From Poa pratensis (taxonomy: Eukaryota > Streptophyta > Magnoliopsida > Poales > Poaceae), in assembly GCA_947311845.1 (NCBI GenBank), contig CAMZMU010000048.1:26197391-26261390 (forward strand): DNA of 64,000 nucleotides. Direction: 5' to 3'. Positions 11,845 through 25,300 of the stretch are shown piece after piece. A model generated the notes under the pieces. The model did not search any database, was not told the DNA's origin, and was given only the letters and a program-made list of their open reading frames with translations. A program made the position numbers and the translations under genes. Position 1 is the stretch's first letter. Each line of letters begins with the position of its first letter.

Positions 11845-12480
11845 TTTTTTTTTTTTTTTTGCGGGGAAGAACAAGTGATATTAATCCGGAAACCTTACAG
11901 AACAGTCCACAAGAGATAGAAAAAAATACAAACAAGTCCTGAAGGAAAACGAAGACGACGCCGACGAAGAAGCCGTGCCGCTGGCGCGCCGCCGCCGCTC
12001 CTCCTCTGCAACCTTGGATCGGACGGAGTCCCATGGCGTGCGGGAAGTCAACGAACCTCGAACCCGAAGGGCCTCCACCTTGCATCGCCACCATCGCCTT
12101 CAATCTGGATCGCATCACCTGCAGCTTCCAAACCTTCAAACACTGGAGCCGCCGCACTCGATCTCCGGCACGGGAACTAGGCGCACGGAACCTCCACCGA
12201 GATGCGAGCACCAGGAAGGAAGCAGAGACGTGGCGGGGATCCGCAGAACACCACCACCGGAGAAGATCTCCGCCGCCACAAACCACCAGATCGACCGCGC
12301 CAACCTCTCCCCAGCGCCGCCGACAGGACACCCACTCACACCTAGCTATGTACAGACGAGATCCGTGGTTCCCCCACCCTCCCGCCGCCGGAGCGGCCGG
12401 CGGAGGGGGAGGAACCGGCGAATCGCCGCCGGCGAACTGGAGCGAACGAGTTGGGGGTGAAAAATCGCCTCTCCTACTGT
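11845..12480 (-). mobile_element. GC-rich poly(A) retroposon, second copy type
   Basis: On the minus strand this runs from GC-rich sequence near 12480 to a poly(A) tail (T run 11845-11860 on the plus strand). The 5' part shares a CCGCCGCCGGAGCGGC block with the retroposon at 2008-2904. Long overlapping open frames (up to 250 codons) exist on both strands but have the biased composition of GC-rich 5' UTR-like DNA and no domain I recognise. No convincing target duplication was found, and the 5' boundary is approximate. Confidence 0.5.
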
Positions 12481-13860
12481 AGCGGGGGAGAGAGCCGAGC
12501 CAAGGTTCTCTTGTGAAGAAACTAACTGTTAATACAAAAACTCTTTTGCAAATGTCCAACCTGCATTTTCATGATCAGTTCACAAATCCAGCCAACAGGA
12601 TGCACGCATGAAAATGACAAGTTGTCCCATAGTTGTTGTAGTACTTTGGTGGTTGTATCAATATTTTTACTCTCTAATTACATATTACCATATGGTCCCA
12701 GAGATTTGGTACGACATGGTGATATCCTAGTTGCAACATCTGACGCTAGGGGCATTGTCCCGGGCTTGGGACGCAACCTTAAGCCGCAGAATCCAACAGT
12801 CAAGGTGATTTGCGTGGAGCGGACATAGAGCTATGTGTTATCTGATAAAGTCACTGATGATCTATGGTAGGAGGTCCAATATTCCGTTCATCTCCCGCTT
12901 TCTTCCTCGCTCGATCTCTGTCTCCACGTTCGGCCCCACCGTTGATTAAACTGGGACAATGCTACCTAGCGACCGTGCCCTATCTAATCTCCCACGTACG
13001 GCGCCCCGTACCCGGCAACGATTCCCGCGCGCTACTGGCTGCGCTTGCCACACCCCCGAACTACTGGGCCACTACCTCCTTTCTGACCCATAACAAACCC
13101 AACTGCCCTCCTTTCACGAGAAACCTCCTGGCCGAAGCCCCAAACTACCCAGTGCTCACCTCCAAAGGCAGGACACTTTTTTCATCACGCCATGAAGGCA
13201 AATGAGGAACCAGATCGAAATATCACCTCGCCATGACCAATATTTGTCTCTAAACAAATCAACTATGTCTATTAATATGAATAAGCACCACAAACTTACC
13301 AGATTTCGTCAACCAAAAATCCCGAGTGAAAGGGAACTTATGCTTCCCCAACTAAGATACGAGGCAAATAAAAACACTGGTTGTAAATAAACTAGGCACA
13401 CCATCTGATAAGGTTTAGATCACTGAACAGTAGATAAATCTGTGTCGTTCCGATTGATAAACTAGCTAGCAAAATCAAGAATGGTAAAAAAAAAATCTAT
13501 GGATACCATGTAGACACACCAACGGGAAAAAGTTTCAGAACAATAAACCAGAGTTATTCGGTGGGGAAAATCAAACCCATCTCTGTGCAAAAGCCAAAAC
13601 TACCCGAACATGCAACTACACATGGAAAACCTGGCAACTACGAATCAGAAACGTGGCAAAGTAAATATTCTTGCTGTGCACAACCTCGTTCATGCATGCA
13701 CTACATGTTTCATTTGGGCTTCCTGTCCATCAGTACATCTTCTTGTCAGCCTCTCCTCAAGAACTACCAGTAATCTGGAAAGAAAAATGGAAAGAAAGTT
13801 TAGGTGTTGAATTACAAATTTTATGTGCTGTCGCATACCATATAACATGTGGTAGCACAT
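12481..13860. other. Intergenic DNA, no gene recognised
   Basis: Short unrelated open frames only. The part around 12870-13200 is GC-richer and promoter-like. It may be the left end of the repeat-bearing element that follows, but I could not find its terminus. Confidence 0.35.
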
Positions 13861-15800
13861 GAACAGAAAAAGCTCTTGGTCACCAAGTTATTCGGTGATA
13901 GTCACCAGGTTAATCAATGATGATTGCCAAGTTGTCCAATTAACAACTGACATGATGTTTGGCGATAGTCACCAGATTATTCAGTGATGATCATCGTGTT
14001 ATTCGAAGATTGTTACCAAATTGTACATTTCGTAAATGATATACCTACAAGCTATGTAGTGAAAGTTACTAGGTTCTAGTAGACAAAAGTTGCCACCACA
14101 TTGTTAAAGTATTACCAAAGTTATCCTTTAACAGTCACCAAATTTTCCATTAGTAGTTACCAGATTACCCAGTAATAGTTGCCATCGTGTTAAGTCGACA
14201 AAACCGCCACCACTTTGTCTATGTACTACCAGATTACTCGGTAACAGTTGCCAGGTTATCTGATTTACCAAGTTTTTTAGTAGAAAATTTTCACCACATT
14301 ATTGCTTTAGCTACCAGATTATGCGATGATAATCACCAGCTTGTCTATTTCAAGTTACCCGGTCATTTAGCAGAGCATTACCACCACAAATACCGCACCT
14401 ATCAGTTCAGTTGGTAGTTACAATATAAAGCTATCAAATCTCTGAAAAAACATACACAACCTCTCATGTGTGCGTTTTTACCCCTCAATGGCTCACTAAA
14501 TTTAGGATATTCAACCACACTAGCGTCGAGTCACAAATCAGAACAATTCCTATAGCACGACACTTTGGAGTGGTGGTACAGAAACGTTACCTTGCTGCAA
14601 TTTGCGTCGTCTTTGTCATCGAGGCAAAACCGGATGAGCAGATGAAGGAGGGGAATCGAGATGGTGTCGCAAGGAATTAGCCTTCTCGCTCGTTGAGCCG
14701 CAAGGTAGTGATCAAGCTCCCAAAGGATGTCGGAAGGGTAGCTCGTCGTTTCGTCCTCCACACCCACGACATCAGCGATGCCGCCCCCCTTGGAGCTTCC
14801 CTCGCTAGCTCGTATCTCTAAGGTCTATCCGGAAGACATATCCATCCCGAAAAGATCACTAGACCATTTAGACAAACTGGTAGTTAGGATACACAAACTA
14901 GGTAGCACATCACAAAAAGTGAACATCTATGCATCTGTCTGCAACCCTACACTTGACAGAACATAAACCTGGCAACTAAGAGCTTCGAACCTGGCAACTA
15001 AGAACTTCAAACCTGGCAACTAAAAAAACTTCCATCCTGGCAACTAAAAACTTCAAACCAGGCAACTAAGAACTTTGAACCTGGCAACTAAAAAGAAATT
15101 CGAACCTGGCCACTAAGAACTTCAGACCTGGCAACTAAGAAGTACAAACCTGGCAACTATAAACTACAAACCTGGCAAGCAAATAGAAACCATCAGTATT
15201 TTCCATAGTCAAATCTAAAAAGTAGAACCTGACAACTAAATTGTGAAAAAGGGCAAATGGTTTATCGTTCTGTGCACGACCTCCATCCATACACTACACA
15301 TTTGTTTTGCGCTTCCAGTCCATGACAACACCTCGATTGCCGGTGTCTCCTTAACAATTATACACAACTCTGAAAAAGAAAAAGATGGTGACTAAATATG
15401 CAAAACCTGGTGACATAACTGTGTTATCAAAAAATAAAAAATACAATGACAAAAAGCATGCGGTCTCATGAATAAAAATGCTCCTGATAACTAGTAAGAG
15501 TAATCTAGGTGACTTAACTTTTCATAATTTGGTGACTTACAAACTGTGATGTAAAAATGAACAAATGTTACTGGTAACCACTAACAAAAACCTTGGTGAC
15601 TAGGCATAAAGAATTTGGTGACTTGTAAAACTTTGGCTACATGAACAAATGCTCCTTATGGGTAGTAACCAAAATCTAGGTGACAAAAGACGTAAATAAT
15701 TTGGTGACATGTAAAACTTAGGTAACATGACCAAATCCTCGTGATAAGTAGTAATCAAAGTCTAGGTGACTAAACATGAGTAATTGGTGACTAAACATGA
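13861..15800. repeat. Element with three tandem-repeat arrays of inverted polarity
   Basis: Three arrays are visible. Array 1 (about 13870-14420) is a loose array of about 30-bp units with the core CACCAGRTT or GCCAAGTT. Array 2 (14966-15189) has about ten copies of a 22-25 bp unit containing AACCTGGCAACTAAG. Array 3 (about 15500-15800) has three and a half copies of an approximately 85-bp unit with AATCTAGGTGAC and ATTTGGTGAC. The core word, written GTYRCCARRTT, is on the plus strand in array 1 and on the minus strand in arrays 2 and 3. Subterminal repeat arms pointing at each other are typical of large DNA transposons (CACTA or Mutator type), but I see no transposase and no terminal repeats. 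The centre (14430-14960) has no recognised gene. Confidence 0.5.
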
Positions 15801-16224
15801 GTAATTGATGTATCTCACATGAATCACTACAATAATGAACAGTAGGAAAGGGTAAAAAGGTCCCCACATGAACAACCCCAGGAGCAAAAACGAGCTCAAT
15901 TGCATCGGTTTACTCGTTCCCCCATACAAAATCCACATGGATGAACGAAACAAGATTCGCACCCCTCGTGAACATCACCAATTTCTTCTCTGGACACACA
16001 ATGAACCCCAATAACCTCCTCCCTGATAAAACCCACCAATTTCTTCTCGCCGAATCACCCCGTCGATTTCGCCCTCCTCCAACCCAACGGCCACCAAAAA
16101 AATTCATCACCGATTTTCTCCACTTCAGGAATGGATGACCTCACCATGGCAAACACACGAGCTGAAATAGCCTACAACGACGGCCACCACAAAAATCTCT
16201 CAAATCCTCCCGACGAATTCACGA

Positions 16225-16745
16225 TTGAACAAATCGCCAAAAAGGAGCACCTCTAAGTCAGGAACAAGGAAAACTAACGGCGAGCTCACTCCCCTGCTTG
16301 CCAAGCCTCGTCGGCAATGGTCCTCCTCCGTTAAAATCGCCGTAGGAAAGCGCAGCGCGTCGGAATTAGCCAGGCGAAAACCCCTCGAACCCTACCAGCG
16401 AACTCCTATCAACCTCCATGCCCGCCGGAATGGCACATCTGAGCCATGAACAAAAAGAATGCGCCGTGTGCCCCCCACTCCCCTGCTCGCCGGTGCTGCA
16501 ACCCACGCCGGAGAGGCCCCTCCTCCGCCCGAATCGTCATGGGAAATCGCAGGGGCCCCCTAATAGCTAGGCGGAACTCACTCAAACCCTACCGGCGAAC
16601 TACAGGTCGAAAAAAATCCCCGAAAAACAAGCTGAACTCACCGCACGCCCGCTCTCCGGCTTGGCGGTGCTGCGACCCACGCCGGGGATGCCATCCCTCC
16701 GCTTGAAGCCTCGAATCGCCGTAGGAGGAGCAGGGTGAGCCGAGA
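16225..16745. repeat. GC-rich tandem triplication, about 170-bp unit
   Basis: Three diverged copies (about 16265-16410, 16470-16610, 16635-16740) share CCCCTGCTCGCCGGTGCTGC-like and CGGCGAACT-like words in the same order. Short open frames run through them, but reading frames are not conserved between copies, so coding is unlikely. It may be the right end of the element described before it. Confidence 0.5.
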
Positions 16746-16859
16746 TTGCGGGGGCAGAGAAATGGGGGCGGTGGCCGGTGGGAGAAGAAACAAGGTGGGT
16801 GCGACACACTTTGCCCAAAATACTCGGGACGACCTGGAGCATCCGATTCACGTGCGCAC

Positions 16860-17772
16860 GCATCTTGACACGCCGTATGGACGAGTTTCCCAGGGCACGT
16901 TCCCTTATTAGATTTACCGAACTATAAATGTTGGTTTAAGCCTTTCAGGTTACAAGTCAGAGCCGCGTAAGATCAAGAACACTGGACCAGACACGGTGCT
17001 CAACAGGGGTTGATTTAATTTCCAGGCATCCTAGGCATGTGACCGGGACCGCGACGAACTTCTAAAGTCATATACATCACTGGGACAACAATAATCAACA
17101 CATTGAGCTGAAAAATGCGTGATGTGCATAGTCTTTGACAAGTTCCTAGGTCTGTAACTATTGCCCGAGTACCTGGATAGGTCGGTCATCAACGTGATCC
17201 TTGTACTGTATTTAGGATGCAATTAAGCACGGTAGTTGGCTGGCGGAGGAAGGAATACTTGTTGGATTCTCTTCTGGGGCCAACATTGCAGCTTGTCTTA
17301 GGCATTGACAGGCAGGCGCAAGCGATGACATTGTGATGTTAAGTTTTGTTCGACAAATTGTTCTGTGCTTCTTCAACCTCTTATTGTATCTTGATCGATC
17401 ATGTGATCTGCCCCCATTTATGGTGTCTGTATTTGGAGACACCTTCCGTATGTGCTTCAAGATTAACATAAGCTAGCTAATGATTAGACATTTAAAAAAT
17501 CTGCCCTAATTTTATTTTTGCATTCCATATTTAACTTATTCTCATGTCTTACATAGATACTGAACCGATGCACTAGACGGTCGGTACAAAGAATACCGCG
17601 CACACTTGGCCGCATACATATACTGCACACACTTGGCATCCACAATCAGTGAAAGGTTGAGTTGTTCGTTTTGGTAGGCTTTCCACTAGATGTTTCACTT
17701 TTAAGATAGGAAATCAATTGGAATAGTATGGTGTGAGGACACAAACACAAAGTGAAGAAAGAGATATATATT
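16860..17772. other. Intergenic DNA with a 33-bp word shared with a Helitron
   Basis: No gene is recognised. Positions 17185-17217 are identical to 4096-4128 in the minus-strand Helitron. The remainder shows no terminal repeats or coding signature. Confidence 0.4.
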
Positions 17773-18120
17773 TTATGTTTTGAAATCATCCGTTGCAACA
17801 CCGCCGGTCACAAAACGGGTTACAATAGTAGGAAAGTTCATTGCCCAGACAGTTTGATCTCCATGAACTCTACCCACACCCCAAGCCGCTAGCTCATGAG
17901 CCGGCTTATTACAATTTCTGGGAGCATACTCAACTCTCGCAACTATGAAATCCGTACGAAGCCTATACTTCATATCATTAATAAGAATGCCAATATTGGA
18001 CAGTGAACAGGTGGACGAAATCATGACCTGCTGCAGGTTGAGACAATCTGTTTCAAAAATAACTTTACCCATGCCGAGCTGATCTGCAATTTGGATGGCA
18101 TTTGACAACAAACCGACCAT
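17773..18120 (-). pseudogene. LINE-type RNase H domain fragment
   Basis: A 115-codon frame matches the RNase H-like domain (RVT_3) common in cereal LINEs and their remnants. It shows the GKVIFETDCLNLQQ strand-helix with its catalytic-type Asp and a CNKPAHELAAWG block near the end. The N-terminal strands with the first catalytic acidic residue are missing, so it is a truncated fragment and not a host enzyme. Confidence 0.65.
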
Positions 18121-19329
18121 TTAACTGGTAAAAAAACATACACATATTTAACTGGCCAAAAAAACATACAAGTTATTTTGTCTAGAATGCAATAAAATTA
18201 CTGTTTAGAGTCAACGAAAAACAAAACATTTTTACTTGAAAGGGGTTGCCTCCTGGTTGCATTGATCATGCAACCAAAAGTCACAGCATGGTGACGTAGC
18301 GTGAACACCTGCACGTGACACCTAAACATCGGTGTAGGAACGCCTCGAGCGGGGTGGACGAAGCACCGCACTATGTAGAACGGCGCGAACACTCTCTGAG
18401 CAACGCGGACGGTTCGGCCACACCGCCAAAGACACCCAAGGCCTTTTTTGGGTGCTCGCCTACTTGTGGGTTCTAGACTTCTAGGTACCGGGGAGGAATG
18501 GCATGAGGCCGCGCTCCACCAAGGTAGCCCGGACCCCGGAGGAGTAAATGAAAGTCCTTCCCAGACGCGAGGCATAAGTTGTTTTATAAGCCTGCGTCAC
18601 TTGGTATAGTTAACTGATCTGTTATCTTATAAAATGATGATGATGACGACGACAACATTGACATGTGTGTAGACATTATTTTAGCCTTCAGGGAGCAGCT
18701 TATCAGTAGATCTTTCATTAAAAAAAAACCAAATATCCGGGTAGTCCAACCAAACAACTGGAATAAAGATGCAAAGAAGTAGCGCAAACACGGGCAAAGG
18801 AGCTTCCAGAAGCAATCCAAGCAACCGGGCGGCAGAGTGGAGCATTAAACTAGCCCTCAAGCAGCTACAATACACTTTGGAACTACCACAGCACAACCAA
18901 GTTAAATGTAAGGAAAACAAATTGTCAGCCTGCAATTTCATGACAAGAACTGAAGCATAAAGTAGCATTCTTCACATATACAAGCAACATTATCGATTGC
19001 CATGAATCATGATACAGAAAAAAGAAAAAGGATCAAGACTTCTTGAAATCAATACAATGTTCAATCAGTTGCTGCCTTGCAAGACGAAGTGCACAGCAGA
19101 AGGGGAGAGGACCTGAATCTGCATAGCGTACACAAGGACCAGCTGATAGCTCTGAATGCCAGACCACCCCGAGAATAGGAGGTTGCACAAATCAGTTAAC
19201 AGTCCACCTCAGGACTTGTGTCCTAGACCTGTTAACCGATGTCCTGTTACAGAGGATGTGTACAGACGAAGACGAACACAGACTAGCCTGTCAGTCGTCG
19301 TTACATCGGTGAGCACTACTCGACAGGGT
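18121..19329. other. 3' flank of the kinesin gene, no gene recognised
   Basis: A minus-strand frame of 125 codons at 18198-18575 has no recognisable domain. The stretch next to 19330 should contain the kinesin 3' UTR. No tRNA or clear mobile element termini were seen. Confidence 0.4.
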
Positions 19330-22300
19330 TCAAGGTTCACAGACTAGCAGTAGCTGTCGAGCTTCAGCAACATGAACCTCGATGGCGTCAAGGTCCCCTT
19401 TGACCTTGTCGGAAACGTGCAGCACGGATGCATCTTCCGAACCGTGAGATATCCTGTCACGCAGAAGCTCGCCGAGGTCCCGCATCGCTTGGTTTAGCTT
19501 CGAGTTCAGATCGCCCAAGGACGCTGTCTGGTGCTGCAATGACTCCTCGCATACCCTGATCTCCTCCTCCCCCAAGCTGACTTGAAATACGCTGTCTTGG
19601 TAGTCAACCAGTAAGCTCGGCATGTTCTTCAGTTCACCTTCCCAGATTTCGGCTAAGGTGTGATCTCGGACAAACTTCTCGATGTCAGCCTCCAGCAGGG
19701 AGGGGTAGCAATCCTCTACCTCTGACTCGAGGCATGAAATCTTGTCATCGAGATCGTCATACTTCTTCAGGCTTTTTATTTCCTTTTGCACCGTGCTTAG
19801 CTGTTCGCGGGACTTCTTCAGCTCAGATAAAAGCTTTGTTCTCTCCTCTTCCAAGCTCAACAGTTCAGATGCCTTGCCAAAGTTCATGGGTTTCTGCAAC
19901 GGAGTAGCTGGGCTCTTCAAATTGTCAATAGCAAAGAGAACCCTTTCTGTCTCGTTTCTCTGAGCCTCAAAAGAACGGTACTTCAATTTAAGGCCATCAA
20001 TCTTGTTTCTCAGCTCTGTTTCAGATTCGTGTGCTTTTGTAGATGCGGCAGAAATTTCAGTTTTGCGAACTTGTAGGTTTCTCAACTCTTCCTTCTTTTT
20101 ATTCATTAATTCCAAGCTGACATCAAACTTGGACCCGGCAAGGGCTTTGTTTTTCAAATGCAAGTCCCAGCATAGTGCCACAGGGGAGAAAAACTGGCCT
20201 TCCGAAGCAATTTCTCTCTCCTGTGATTCTGACAGTGCTGACTTGAGAACACTGATGTCTTCCTGCCCTTGATGAACATCTTGGCAACAGAGCTGAATGC
20301 TTGCTGAAAGTTCTTCTGCTTTAGTACTGGCCATTTCGAGTAGTTTAAAATATTGCACTGCGTCCTGGGCAGTCACAAGCTTGTCCTGGACATGCTCCAG
20401 CTTAACCCGAACAAGCTGCAGCACCTCTTTAAAAGCCACAATTGGAGAGTCATGTACATGTTTTACTTGGAAACCCTCAGCATCTACTGCTTCATCCATT
20501 CCAGCATCTGTCTCTCTGAACTGAATGTCTTCAGTAGTTTCAGGATTGCTTTGCTCAGAAATTTTCCTTTTAAATTCATCCCTTTCTTGCATAGCTTTCT
20601 CATACAGACTCATAAGTTTATCGTTTTCTTCATGCATCTCTTCCAGTTGAAGTTGCAGTACAGCATCACTGGATGAACCATATGCAGGAAAACCTGTTGC
20701 ACCCTCTGGTTGGTCATCCAGCAGGCTATCATTCCCAATATTCCCTCCGCAAGAAGGATGGCTGCTTTGCTGCTCATTCACATCTTCAGTGTGAGGAACA
20801 GGAGGATAATTTCCATCTTGCTTCACCTCGATGTTGACAATAGCATGTTCATAGAGCTCAACCAATCTCTTGTTATCCTCAATCAGGACCTTAAGCTCTG
20901 TTCTCAATTCTTCATTCTCTTTTGCCAAACCAATTGCAGTTTCATGAGCTTCTGCTTCTCTTTGACTTGCAGTAGCTATTGCGTCAACTAATGTCTTAAG
21001 TTCCGTCTGAGCATCAAGAAGACGGATTGTTTCTGGAGTTGTGCAACCTCAAATTCTTTGTTCTCATGGTTGCTTTTCTTTGCTGTCTCCAACTCTACAG
21101 TCAACTCATCAACACGCCTGCACAGTGTTCAATATGAGTAATGGAACGCGTAAATCTCTGGATAAGCACAAGTATAAAATCATGATTCTAGACACACAGA
21201 GTAGAATATGCAGTGAAAACCATCAGTTAAGTGCTGCTGGGGAGCATGCAAATTAAGATGATTTAGAAATGATTTTCATGCTCTTTAGGGAATTTTTGGA
21301 ATTATTGGAAAAGAACGCTCATCAACACTAGTCATTAGCACAAATCTGGCCCATAAGGGAACTGCTATAACTGCTGATATCATATGTAAGTGAATCGAAC
21401 AAAATGCAGCACAAATGAGTTGCTATGGTTGACCTACACCTGACCTAACCTAACCATTACAAGCCCAGGTGTTCAGAATTGATGTCATCTTCAGGTGCAC
21501 ACAGGCAGTAGTCCAGCACCTTTTATTGTACTAGCACAAATACATCACTGGCTCCAACCGCTAAAATAATTAATATCTCAAAAGATTATGGAACAAATAT
21601 ACCATTTATTTGATTGCATACTGCATTATCCAGCAGGAAAAAGACTAGACTGTCTAAGAGAAACAAGGGAACTTTTCTTTTGATAGAAGAAATGGGCACC
21701 CAAATTTGAGTTGAGGTGAACTCGAACATGGGTAACCGGTGACCTCCCACCAACTGATCTAGACTTGGTTCCTAAGCAACCAAAACCAAAAATACCAAGA
21801 ATCAAACCATAGGTCCTGAAATCTAGCATGCAAAAAAAAAATAGCAATTTCTTCGGTTACATGATTGAAACCACTAGTGCAAAACAGAAAATGTGTTTTT
21901 GACTTCTAGATATTATACACCCGTAAACTCGTTTGTGGGGGCACCAAGGATTACATATGTGAGAGTTATTTTAGCTTTTAGGATATGGATCTTGAAGTGG
22001 ATACTGGAAATATGATATATTAGAAGTTTAGAACTCATTAGGATTGTAAAAGCTGATGCAATAAGAGAAAATACAAGGTAGGAAATAGTGCTATACCTCT
22101 CAAGTTTCTCGTTTGCTTGAAGACAGACACTCAAATTTTTACGCAGTGACTCGATTTCTCTCTCATTTTGAATAGCCTGTATAGTAAATTACAAACTGAT
22201 GCTACTGGAAATAATGAATAACAGTAGAGTATCATCTGTGAAGGTAGAATCAGACTTCAGATATATTGGACATAGTTGAAGGTAGTACCAACCTGCAAAT

Positions 22301-25300
22301 GAAGAAACTCATTTTTCTCATCACCATCTACATCCCCAAATAGTGAGAGGTCCTGCACAAGAATATGAGATTGTTTAAGCCAAAAGGTAGGCAAAGAGAA
22401 ATAAAGCCTTAACAAAAGGTTCAGCTATAGAACCGGTTTCATTTGTTGAGAAATTGACATATGATTTTAGTGAAAATTATCACTGAACGGGTGAGTTTAG
22501 GAATTATATAAGCATACCTTGTTAACAGGATCCTTCTCATTCATAAGTTTCCAGTCAAGTGCTTCTAGGAGCTGCAAGTTATACAAGTTACGTAAGTTCA
22601 GGACATCAAGGAAACTGTAAGTTTATTTTAGTACATAAAGTATTTATCACTGAAAATTTCACAGGCCACCATGTAATGAAAGTGGATACCTGATGTTCTA
22701 AAACAAGTATCTGCTGATGCATCCTTTCCTGCTCTTCTTCATCAACAAAAGATTGCAACCTACAACGTTCAGTGACAAGCCATGAAGCTACAACGTTCAC
22801 TGAAAATTTCATAGGCAATATGCAACTAAGCTTAGGAGGAAAGCTGAAGTGATTGGGTAGTAAAGATAACCTTCTAAGGTCTTCCTTCAGTTGTAGGTTT
22901 TCCATAGCAAATCTTGTTATTTCTGGATTCCGTTCTAGTTGGCTCTGTAGAGCTTCTATTTCCTTCACGAGGTTTTCCTTCTCATGCAGGAGATGTGCTT
23001 CAGCGGATAACTTCCCTGATGCAAGTTGCTCCAATCTCTTGATTCTATCTTCACGAAAGCGAAGCCTCATCTTGAAACTTCTCACCTCTTCTGATCTTTG
23101 AGTCGCCTGTGGTGCAACAGAGAAAATTAATGAAGTAAAAAAAACGGAGGACTATAGTGGTGCATTTGCTCTTTCATGACTAAGTGTTTCAGCGTATAGA
23201 AAATACAGTGTAGTGAAGAGAACTGCATACCAGCTGTTCAGCAATCTGCTTTGCTGCAATTGCAGCCTTTAGTTTTGCTTCTTTTTCCTGCTCCCTCCTG
23301 AAAGCGGCGACAAGTGCAGCATCATAATTTTTCCCCTAGACACAACACAAGAGAAAGTAAGCACATGGTCAAAAACAATAAGTTCAACGAACAAAAACAG
23401 TATGTGAATAGTGTTCGAGGTAGACAACAGTGTAAGAATACCTGTGTAGCTCTCTTATCAAACATTAGTGGACTGAATATGCCATTAGCTTGATCCCATT
23501 TGAATGCGCTAGGGGACTCACTAAATCCACTGGAAGTAAATCCAGTTTGTCCTTGCAGGCGGCTCAGCTCTTTCTGTGAGAATGCAAGCATTAGATTGTG
23601 TATAGCAAATATATATGAACAATGTGCAAAAAATGTCATGCACAAGCTGAATTTAATTAACAAGAAACGTCAATAATAGCATAAAGGGCCAAGAGAAAAC
23701 ACATCAGCCTGGCTTACTGCAATCCAGTGCACAGAGTACTTTGCATAGGCCAAAATTAAAATGTATCATTTATACCTTGAGATGTTGGATCTCTAAACGC
23801 ATGCTCAGAACGTCACCAGAGGCATCCTCGTTTATAATAGCCTACAAAAGCAACAATTAGGTACTGTTTTGCATATTCAAAACAAATGAATATGACATGT
23901 TCATTACATACATTATTCCGAATGTGCTTAGCCCGTTGCGCGAATTTTAATGTGCTCAACGTCTCAGCAGCGCAGCTAGTAAAGAAAAAATATATGAGCA
24001 ATATGGCATGTAAATATAGCAAGCCTTTGAAGAGAAGGAAAAAAAGTCATGCTTAGAAGTCTACCAGGTAGATGGGCTTATATTTGCAATTATAGTGGTC
24101 TTGGAATTACCTCCAAGCGAGTCCTGGAAAGAGATGAACATGTATAAACAAAGTTATCTCATTTATATAACTTGTGAATTTGCCTACACAAATATTTGTG
24201 TAGTAGTCAAAACACATAACATGAGAAAACTGCAGTACAGTTGGGCATATTACCTGGAGGAGAAATGTCAATTTCGAATCTCGATATGGAACATGCTGTG
24301 ACTTTTTGTTTGACACAGCAATGAGGCTGGTAATAACATGCCTGTAAACCACCCCATTTTGAAATAGTGAGATGATAATATTGAATTCATTCAAACTTTG
24401 AAGTGTTCTGTATTATCTGAGATAAAAAGAAATGCAACGACTAACCCTAGAGTTGAGAGTGACTTGTTGATGTTCGTGGCTTCCTTCAAGCGTTCCCCTT
24501 CAGCACCTGAGCTCTTTTGTCTGCACATTACACATCCTCCATGTTAGTAGCAAGAATAGGAGACTCTGAAATACAAGACCATATGTACCAAAACAGGTGA
24601 GGTTACAAGTGGAACTTACCTCTCTGAGCCAGCAAGGTCGACTAGGTTAAGATGAGAAAATCGATGATGCTTGATGCCTTGAGATTCCCACTGTACAGTT
24701 GACAGTTCAGTTAGAAGATTTGCATGAATACATATTCAATCATTAAGTTAGCCACAAATATATGCTGGTCCACCAATATCTTTGAAACTAAAGGCACATT
24801 AAACCATACCTTACTCTCTATAAGACAAGTGAAAACACTATGAGAGCGGCTACTTGCTCGGTTCATATTGGTGGATGCCACCTTTCTGTTTGCTGCCCCC
24901 TGGAAGAAAACGCAGAATTTAGCTACTGAAACTAATACATAAGTATATAATATCAAATAATAAAGATACTAATGAAGGTAGGGAAACTTTTCGAAATCCC
25001 TGGAGGTAAAGGAAAACTTGTGTGTAACATGCCATGCAAAAATGATAAATCTGATCAGTTTGTCCTCAATCCAGGTTATGAATGCCAGTAAACGATACTA
25101 ATCCGGTCACTCCGCCATCAGTGAGTATAGTAGTATACAAATCAGTTGTCCTGTTTAAAATTCAGGTGTCCATATTTCTATTCATATTGCATACAAATAA
25201 AACTCTATTGCGTCATTTTTTTATCTGTATAGTCTTGGGAACTGAGTGGTTGTAATTGTCAGTGATGGCTACTAAAAGGTTCAAAAGGGAAGTCAAATAC

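Noticed and set aside
11807..12559. 250-codon minus-strand frame and plus-strand frames of up to 161 codons
   Set aside because: They lie inside a poly(A) retroposon with skewed composition, read through the A tail, and show no family.
14966..15189. CRISPR-like array
   Set aside because: Repeats are adjacent and degenerate without unique spacers, in a plant nuclear context.
19330..20928. A separate 532-codon coiled-coil gene
   Set aside because: It starts at a TTG codon and is the in-frame 3' part of kinesin exon 21 downstream of the frameshift.
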